Shown here one piece after another: positions 58,114-64,000 of a DNA stretch of 64,000 bases. Every line of letters starts with the position of its first letter. Position 1 is the first letter of the stretch. The position numbers and the translations under genes were made by a program. A model generated the notes under the pieces. That model was given only the letters and a program-made list of their open reading frames with translations. It was not told the origin of the DNA and searched no databases. Origin of the DNA: Mobiluncus sp963511525 (lineage in GTDB: Bacteria > Actinomycetota > Actinomycetes > Actinomycetales > Actinomycetaceae); NCBI RefSeq assembly GCF_963511525.1, contig NZ_CAUPIY010000010.1:1-64000 (forward strand). The letters run 5' to 3'.

Positions 58114-60495
58114 TTGGAGGGACCCGAAATCACGGCTGCGGAAGCCGTCATCGACAATGGTAAATTTGGCAAGCGCGTCCTGCGCTTTGAAACGGGCCTT
58201 TTGGCTCAGCAGGCTGCCGGTTCGGCAATGGTCACCCTGGACGGGGAAACCGTTGTATTCGCAGCCACCACGGTTGGTAAGCAACCGAAAGATCAATTCG
58301 ACTTTTTCCCCTTGACCGTAGACGTCGAGGAAAAGCAATACGCCGCGGGACGCATCCCCGGATCGTTCTTCCGTCGCGAAGGCCGCCCCGGCACCGAGGC
58401 TATCCTGGCGGCGCGCCTGATTGACCGTCCGCTGCGCCCGGCCTTCGTAAAAGGGCTGCGCAACGAGGTCCAGGTCGTCGACACCGTCCTGTCAATCCAC
58501 CCCGACCACGCTTATGACGTGGTGGCGATCAACGCCTCCTCGATGGCGACCCAGTTGGCTGGGTTGCCTTTCTCCGGTCCCATCGGCGGCACCCGCCTGG
58601 CCCTGATTGACGGGCAGTGGGTGGCGTTCCCGACCTACCCCGAGATGGAACAATCCACGTTCAACATGGTTATCGCCGGTCGTGTCGTCAATGAGGGCAC
58701 CCCCGAAGAAGACGTGGCCATCATGATGGTGGAAGCCGGCGGCGGCGAGTACGCCTGGGACCTGATTCAAGAGGGCAAACAGGCTCCGACCGAGGACTTC
58801 GTGGCCAGCGCGCTGGACGCGGCCAAGCCCTTCATTAAGGAACTGTGCCGCGCTCAATCCGAAGTGGCCGCCAAGGCTGCCAAGGAAACCCAGGAATACC
58901 CGCTGTTCCCCGACTACGAGGACAACCACTTTGAGGCGATGAAAGCCGAGGTAGAAACTGATTTGACCGCGGCTATCCAGATTGCCGACAAGCTGACTCG
59001 TGAGGATCGCGAAACTGAAATCCGCGATGCCGCCATCGAGAAGCTCGCGGTGGAAGGCGGCGAGTTCGAGGAACAGGAAAAGGAACTGAAGGCCGCCTTT
59101 AAGGCTTTGGAAAAGAAGCTGGTGCGCGCCCGGGTGCTGCACGAAGGCAAACGTATCGACGGACGCGGGCTGAAAGATATCCGCTCCCTGTCCGCCGAGG
59201 TCGAGGTGCTGCCCAGAGTCCACGGCTCGGCCCTGTTCCAGCGCGGGGAAACCCAGGTTCTGGGCGTGACCACGCTGAATATGCTGCGCATGGAACAGCA
59301 GTTGGACAACCTCTCCCCGCTGACGCACAAGCGCTATATGCACCAGTACAACTTCCCGCCCTACTGCACCGGCGAGACCGGTCGGGTCGGTTCCCCCAAG
59401 CGCCGCGAAATCGGCCACGGGCACCTGGCGGAGATGGCCCTAGAGCCGGTCATTCCGGCTCGCGAAGAGTTCCCCTATGCGATTCGCCAGGTCAGCGAGA
59501 TTATGGGCTCGAACGGCTCGTCCTCGATGGGTTCGGTTTGCGCCTCCACGCTGTCCCTGTTGAACGCGGGTGTGCCGCTGCGCGCCCCGATTGCCGGCAT
59601 CGCGATGGGCCTGATGAGTGAACCGGGCGAAAATGGCACCCAGTTCGCGACCCTGACCGACATCTTGGGCGCAGAAGATGCCTTCGGCGACATGGACTTC
59701 AAGGTCGCCGGCACCAAGGACTTCATTACCGCCCTGCAGCTGGACACGAAACTCGACGGCATTCCCGCCGACGTTTTGAAGGGCGCCCTGGGTCAAGCCC
59801 GCGACGCTCGCCTAAAGATTCTGGACGTGATGCACGCCGCTATTGACGGGCCTGATGAACTGGCTCCGACCGCTCCGCGCATCCTCACCGTGAACATCCC
59901 GGTGGACAAGATTGGTGAGGTCATCGGTCCGAAAGGAAAGATGATTAACCAGATTCAAGAGGACACCGGCGCCGAGCTGACCATTGAGGACGATGGCACT
60001 GTGTACATCGGGGCGGATAACGGTCCGGCCGCCGAGGCCGCTCGTGACGCCGTGAACGCGATTGCGAACCCCCAGATGCCCGAGGTCGGCGAACGTTTCG
60101 TGGGTACCGTGGTGAAGACGACCACGTTCGGGGCGTTCATTTCCTTGACCCCTGGCAAGGACGGTTTGCTACACATCTCCCAGATTCGTCGCCTGGTCGG
60201 CGGCAAACGTGTGGAAAACGTCGAGGACGTGCTCCAGGTCGGCCAGCAGGTTCAGGTCGAGGTCGCCGAAATCGACCAGCGCGGCAAGCTCTCCCTGCAC
60301 GCCGTGGTAGACGATGAGGACGGCGAAACCGCAGCGGATTCGGAATCTGGGCAGAACGAAACTCCTGAGAGCCACGACCCGCGCGACCGTGAACGCCGCG
60401 ATCCGCGTGATAGCAGCGAACCGCGCCGTCCGCGGGAGCGGGCTCGCCGGCGGACGCATCGTTCTCGCGGCGAGGACGATCGCGACTTCTCATAA
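58114..60495 (+). CDS. pnp: Polyribonucleotide nucleotidyltransferase (PNPase)
   Basis: A 793-residue 3'-5' phosphorolytic exoribonuclease of RNA turnover. Two RNase PH domains (about 10-140 and 345-555; first with RFETGLLAQQAAGSAMV, second with GSALFQRGETQVL and the HGHLAEMALEP region) flank an all-helical domain. KH (VIGPKGKMINQIQ, about 605) and S1 domains follow, then a basic Arg/Asp/Glu tail. The TTG start at 58114 has GAGAGGGGG upstream and gives the usual actinobacterial EGPEIT N-terminus; the frame open from 58000 adds residues with no counterpart. Confidence 0.96.
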   Translation: MEGPEITAAEAVIDNGKFGKRVLRFETGLLAQQAAGSAMVTLDGETVVFAATTVGKQPKDQFDFFPLTVDVEEKQYAAGRIPGSFFRREGRPGTEAILAARLIDRPLRPAFVKGLRNEVQVVDTVLSIHPDHAYDVVAINASSMATQLAGLPFSGPIGGTRLALIDGQWVAFPTYPEMEQSTFNMVIAGRVVNEGTPEEDVAIMMVEAGGGEYAWDLIQEGKQAPTEDFVASALDAAKPFIKELCRAQSEVAAKAAKETQEYPLFPDYEDNHFEAMKAEVETDLTAAIQIADKLTREDRETEIRDAAIEKLAVEGGEFEEQEKELKAAFKALEKKLVRARVLHEGKRIDGRGLKDIRSLSAEVEVLPRVHGSALFQRGETQVLGVTTLNMLRMEQQLDNLSPLTHKRYMHQYNFPPYCTGETGRVGSPKRREIGHGHLAEMALEPVIPAREEFPYAIRQVSEIMGSNGSSSMGSVCASTLSLLNAGVPLRAPIAGIAMGLMSEPGENGTQFATLTDILGAEDAFGDMDFKVAGTKDFITALQLDTKLDGIPADVLKGALGQARDARLKILDVMHAAIDGPDELAPTAPRILTVNIPVDKIGEVIGPKGKMINQIQEDTGAELTIEDDGTVYIGADNGPAAEAARDAVNAIANPQMPEVGERFVGTVVKTTTFGAFISLTPGKDGLLHISQIRRLVGGKRVENVEDVLQVGQQVQVEVAEIDQRGKLSLHAVVDDEDGETAADSESGQNETPESHDPRDRERRDPRDSSEPRRPRERARRRTHRSRGEDDRDFS

Positions 60496-60521
60496 AGTCA
60501 CGCTGCTAAAAACTCTGGTGG

Positions 60522-60549
60522 CTCGGCGGGGGACAACCCCCTCGCCGAG
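60522..60549 (+). terminator. Hairpin after pnp
   Basis: CTCGGCG (60522-60528) and CGCCGAG (60543-60549), extended by an inner GGGG/CCCC, form a strong stem 26 nt past the pnp stop. No T-tract follows. Confidence 0.55.
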
Positions 60550-60572
60550 TCGCCTGCTACAGGAGATCATCA

Positions 60573-61925
60573 ATGAATACATCTGAAAGCAAATCCACTG
60601 CGCCATTTATTCCGCTCATCCTGGCCGGCGACATTGGAACTTATGGTTACGCGCGCTCATTTTATGAGCAATGGCACGTAAAGTCCCTGGTATTCACCCC
60701 TATGGTGCTGGGGCCGATTCGGCATTCGCGCCTGCTGGAGGTGATTCATGTCGACGGAAGCGCAACGGACACGAACCATGTGGCATTCATTGAAAAACTC
60801 ATTGAGATGGGTCCCGAATTGGTGGCGCGCTACCCGGATACTCCGCTGGTTTTGGTGGCGAACCAAGATACCCACGTGGTCAACATCCAGAGGAACGCCT
60901 CCCGGCTGGCTCCTTATTACCGTTTTGTCTTTCCCAGTGTGGACGTCATCGAATTGACCAATGACAAGGCGCATTTCGCCAAGGCTGCCGAAAAGTACGG
61001 GTTGCGGGTTCCCACTACTCTGGAGCTCAACCTCGATGATGGAACGACCGCCCTGATGGATGCCATCACCGAAAATCTGGGGGACAAATATCCGCTGATT
61101 ATCAAGCCGTGCCAGTCCTATGGCTATGAGCGGCTGCGCTGGCCGGGCAAATCTAAGGTTTATACAGCTGATAGTCCGCGTCGGGCTCGAGCGATTCTGG
61201 AGGAGCTGGAAACACACACTGCCGGGAACCCGGATGCGCGCCGGTTCGTGGCCCAGCCGCGGGTGTCCGGAAACGACACGCACAGCTTGTCCATAACAGT
61301 GTATGTGGACGCGGACAAACGGGTTAGTTTCCTGGGGTCGGCTCACGTGCTGCTGGAAGACCACGTTCCGACCGCCCTGGGCAATCCGGCCGCGATGATT
61401 ACAGAAAGCTACCCTGAACTGTATCGTCAGGCCAGCGATTTCCTGACCGGTATCGGCTGGCATGGTTTCGCAAACTTTGATGTCAAGGTCGACAGTGCCA
61501 CCGGTCAGGCTTACTTCTTTGAGGTCAACCCCCGCATCGGCAGGAATCTCTATTACAACACCGCTGCCGGAAATAACCCGCTGCCCGCTTTGATTAACGA
61601 CGTCATCTATCACCGACCTACTGAGCCGAAGTCTCACTTCGACACGATTCTCTATACGGTGTTGCCGTTACGTCTGATTTTGAAGTACACGACAGGTCAG
61701 GTGCGCCGTCAAGTCAAGTCGCTGCACCGGGCGGGCAAAGTCTTTAATCCTTTGCTGGCTCCGGCGGAAAGACAGTTTTCCCTGCGATACCTGCGGCGTC
61801 GTCTCTATGTGTGGCTTTCCACCCAGCGGCATTGGTTCAAGTTCAAGCAGAACTATCCGCTGGAAGCGCTGCAGGCCGAAGGGCGCGACTCTTTCGATAC
61901 CGCCCAGCTGCGCGCGCAGCATTAG
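60573..61925 (+). CDS. ATP-grasp ligase-like protein
   Basis: A 450-residue ATP-grasp superfamily protein. An N-terminal domain (about 12-130; ILAGDIGTYGYARSFYEQW) precedes the grasp fold with LIIKPCQSYGYERL and, near residue 315, FFEVNPRIGRNLYYN, which holds the metal-binding Glu and Asn. It resembles carboxylate-amine ligases such as D-aspartate ligases that build peptidoglycan side chains, but the substrate is a guess. The C-terminal 90 residues are basic and family-specific. CAGGAG lies before the ATG. It follows the pnp terminator. Confidence 0.75.
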   Translation: MNTSESKSTAPFIPLILAGDIGTYGYARSFYEQWHVKSLVFTPMVLGPIRHSRLLEVIHVDGSATDTNHVAFIEKLIEMGPELVARYPDTPLVLVANQDTHVVNIQRNASRLAPYYRFVFPSVDVIELTNDKAHFAKAAEKYGLRVPTTLELNLDDGTTALMDAITENLGDKYPLIIKPCQSYGYERLRWPGKSKVYTADSPRRARAILEELETHTAGNPDARRFVAQPRVSGNDTHSLSITVYVDADKRVSFLGSAHVLLEDHVPTALGNPAAMITESYPELYRQASDFLTGIGWHGFANFDVKVDSATGQAYFFEVNPRIGRNLYYNTAAGNNPLPALINDVIYHRPTEPKSHFDTILYTVLPLRLILKYTTGQVRRQVKSLHRAGKVFNPLLAPAERQFSLRYLRRRLYVWLSTQRHWFKFKQNYPLEALQAEGRDSFDTAQLRAQH

Positions 61926-61937
61926 TCTTCGCGCGCT

Positions 61938-62216
61938 CTAGCGGCGTGATTCTGTTAGGGCGCTAACCAGTAGGGCGACCCCGGAGGTCCCGAATACCAG
62001 CAGGACTAGCGTCCACAGCGACACGACGACGCCCAGGGCGGCGCCGAAAACTACCAAACCAATGAGGATAAACACCACGCTGAAGGCGATGGCGGCCAGG
62101 CTGCGATGCTCACGGCGGGGTTCCAAGGGCGGTTCCACGGGTGGTTCCGGCGTTTTTCCTTCCTCCAAGTCGGGAGTGAGGGGGATGGTTTCCGTTGTGT
62201 TTTCCATAGTTGTCAC
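61938..62216 (-). CDS. Small two-helix membrane protein
   Basis: 92 residues: a Pro/Glu-rich N-terminal third (about 1-38), then two closely spaced hydrophobic helices (about 40-64 and 66-85). No family was recognised. It starts 4 nt after the stop of the PspC-like gene on the same strand, so the two are surely co-transcribed and perhaps act together in the membrane. Confidence 0.65.
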   Translation of the reverse strand: MTTMENTTETIPLTPDLEEGKTPEPPVEPPLEPRREHRSLAAIAFSVVFILIGLVVFGAALGVVVSLWTLVLLVFGTSGVALLVSALTESRR

Positions 62217-62220
62217 CTAA

Positions 62221-64000
62221 TTAGTTGTTCTCAAGGTCGGGGGCGCGGTTCGGGGAAGGCGTCGTGGATGAATCCGGGGGGACGGGCGTGGCCGGTCTGC
62301 TCGGGGTTTCGCTGCTCCTGGCGGAGGAGCGCGGGGTTCCGTTTAGCGGGTCAAACAGGTTATCGCCGGGTTTCCACTTGCTGCCGCCGGGCTGGAACAG
62401 GTCGTTGAATCCGTCTTGGTTGGCGTCCGTCCACTTCCCGGCCTTGCCTGACTGAACGTCAGCGAGAGTCAGCGTGTTGTCTATGTCCAGTTCAGACACG
62501 GTTTGTCCGCCCAGCGCTATGGGGTCACCCTCAATTCCGTCGGCCGTTTTGAATTCGATAGTTCCGTCTCCGGATACGGCGCGGCGTCGAAACTCTCGCA
62601 GTGCAGCGCTACTGTCGTTTTCAGAGCCGACCTCAGTGCTGTTGTATTCCGGCAGATTGGCAGTCATCAAATCCCGACCATTCAACACATAGTTGACCAG
62701 GAAGTGCCCGTCAGGCAGCACCGCGCCGTTCCATAAATCCACGGGGGGACGTTCATAGAGCGACACGGTTCCGTGTGCCAGGTTGATTTCGACAGTTTGG
62801 GGTTTGGTCTGGTTTCCTGGCGTGTTGTCCGACAGCGGGACGTCGTGTTGGATTTTTAGTTTCGTCACCTCTGAACTGCCCAGACTGATGTTAGCGGCCT
62901 CATATTCCTTGGTTCGATCCACGAATTCCACGCGCTGATTGCCGTCCATAGTGAAGTATTGTGGACGGTGTTTTTCAACGGATGAGGACTGTAAAAAGGT
63001 TTCGCTCATGTCCCATTTGCTGTCTTTCAGGGTGGAAGTTGTCACGTTGCCTTGGGCTAAGTTGATTTCCAGGTCAACGTTTTGTTCTGGCAGCGTATAA
63101 ATTGAGACATTCCCGTTGACCAGATTGACTGTGATGGGTTTACCAGGGTTCGTGGCACGTAGGTCGATATTAGCGCCGCCGCGAATGGCGCTGAGCTCGT
63201 CTCCGGGGTGTAAATCGTTGCTCTGGTAGCTAAACGTTTCAGGAAAATCGTGCCAGTCAATGGTGGAACGCAGCTCGCGCAGCTGGGGCATCACGGACAT
63301 TCCCACTGTTGCCAGGGGCAGCGTTACGAACAAAATCACCAGCGGGGTGACGACGGCAAGCCAGCCCGTCCGTCGTTTCTGCAGGGCTGCTACCAACATG
63401 CCACCCCCCAGCACCATCGTCAGCAGACCGACAGCCAAAAGTACGGAACTTAGCGGGTCAAGCACCCCTATCAGAGGCAGCAGGATGCCGGTGAAAATCG
63501 ACAGCAAAACCAACCCGCCGACCGTGAGACTGAGAGTGCGGCTCGGTCCGGGAATGCGCGGCGCCAAAATCGTCCTTGGCTGCGGATGAGGTGGGGCAGA
63601 CATGGTCGAGGTGGCGCTGGAGGGAGTTGCGGGGCCGGCAGCGGGGACGGTAAAGCCCGGGTTTGGAGCCGTAAAGCCGGTGGTGGGAGCCGCAAAGCTG
63701 GTAGTAGGCGGGGTGAAGCCGGTAGCGGGTGCTGCTGGGGAAGCGGAGGCATCGTGAAGACCGTCCGCGGGGACTGGACCGGCGGGTGCCTGAGGGGTGG
63801 AAACAAAGCCGGTGGGACCAGGAACGTAAGCGTTCCCGGCTGGCGATGTACCGGTCTTGCTCTGGTTCACAAAGTGAACGATGAGCAGCACCACCACCGC
63901 TAGGGGCGCCAGCAGCAGGCACAAAACCAGAACTATAAAAAAGAAAGCGAGTAAATCGCCAAATTTGTCCCCGCCGTCCCAGATGTCGAATACATCGAAC
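62221..64000 (-). CDS. PspC-like multi-pass membrane protein with adhesin-like domain (5' end missing)
   Basis: The frame runs off the right edge: upstream of position 63924 it reads FDIWDGGDKFGDLLAF and a membrane helix, typical of the middle of actinobacterial PspC-domain proteins, so the N-terminal PspC part lies outside the window. Visible here are that helix, a Pro/Ala/Thr/Gly-rich linker, four hydrophobic helices, a beta-rich repeat-like domain (INLAHGTVSLYERP, VNLVNGNVSIYTLP, INLAQGNVTTSTL), a calcium-loop-like DANQDGFNDLF, and a polar C-terminus. PspC-family proteins sense envelope stress; the role here is inferred only. Confidence 0.7.
   Translation of the reverse strand, partial: FDVFDIWDGGDKFGDLLAFFFIVLVLCLLLAPLAVVVLLIVHFVNQSKTGTSPAGNAYVPGPTGFVSTPQAPAGPVPADGLHDASASPAAPATGFTPPTTSFAAPTTGFTAPNPGFTVPAAGPATPSSATSTMSAPPHPQPRTILAPRIPGPSRTLSLTVGGLVLLSIFTGILLPLIGVLDPLSSVLLAVGLLTMVLGGGMLVAALQKRRTGWLAVVTPLVILFVTLPLATVGMSVMPQLRELRSTIDWHDFPETFSYQSNDLHPGDELSAIRGGANIDLRATNPGKPITVNLVNGNVSIYTLPEQNVDLEINLAQGNVTTSTLKDSKWDMSETFLQSSSVEKHRPQYFTMDGNQRVEFVDRTKEYEAANISLGSSEVTKLKIQHDVPLSDNTPGNQTKPQTVEINLAHGTVSLYERPPVDLWNGAVLPDGHFLVNYVLNGRDLMTANLPEYNSTEVGSENDSSAALREFRRRAVSGDGTIEFKTADGIEGDPIALGGQTVSELDIDNTLTLADVQSGKAGKWTDANQDGFNDLFQPGGSKWKPGDNLFDPLNGTPRSSARSSETPSRPATPVPPDSSTTPSPNRAPDLENN

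Noticed and set aside
60657..61637. A 326-codon open frame antisense to the ATP-grasp gene
   Set aside because: It lies wholly within a well-supported gene and carries no recognisable motif.

Overview
The window reads as chromosomal DNA of a medium-to-high-GC actinobacterium. The conserved gene sets support this: AdnA/AdnB helicase-nuclease, DUF3107, DUF3117, a MiaE-like ferritin-fold protein, DUF4439 beside rimP, and an actinobacterial IF2 with an Ala/Pro/Gly-rich N-terminus. Repeated use of cell-wall-binding repeat 2 (CWB2) surface proteins, an LAxTG-type sorting motif and moderate GC suggest the Actinomycetaceae, perhaps a Mobiluncus-like organism. That assignment is inference.

Layout. 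1-3.2 kb: the tail of an unknown gene, a YfcC-type transporter and an AT-rich membrane LuxR-type regulator. 3.5-9.7 kb: a sortase substrate, exonuclease III, a YihY membrane protein, a 2H phosphoesterase, ManC and a LOG-family protein. 9.8-18.9 kb: DUF3117, O-methyltransferase, Mrp, a large acyltransferase, PHP phosphoesterase, Xaa-Pro aminopeptidase and a DEAD-box helicase. 18.9-29.2 kb: the first CWB2 protein, then ferritin-like, DUF3107 and adnA-adnB. 29.2-29.5 kb: a non-coding stretch that looks like a decayed CRISPR array. 29.5-35.3 kb: a kinase-like protein without its catalytic residues and a seven-gene Tad (Flp pilus) locus. 35.3-39.5 kb: a MacB/FtsX-type ABC exporter with a MarR regulator. 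39.6-60.5 kb: the translation/RNA cluster DUF4439, rimP, nusA, infB, rbfA, truB, ribF, rpsO, pnp, interrupted by three more CWB2 genes, an AGCS symporter, a CapA lipoprotein and a quinone oxidoreductase. 60.5-64 kb: an ATP-grasp enzyme, a small membrane protein and a truncated PspC-like membrane protein.

How it fits together. Two themes stand out. The first is core information processing (transcription elongation, translation initiation, ribosome maturation, RNA decay, double-strand-break resection). The second is a dispersed cell-surface set: four CWB2 proteins carrying different extra modules (CAP-like, lysozyme-like, trypsin-like, unknown), one sortase substrate and a Tad pilus. About ten genes begin 6-7 nt after a TANNNT-like -10 element, which implies leaderless mRNAs; this was used to choose several start codons. 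No tRNA, rRNA, insertion sequence or cas gene was seen.
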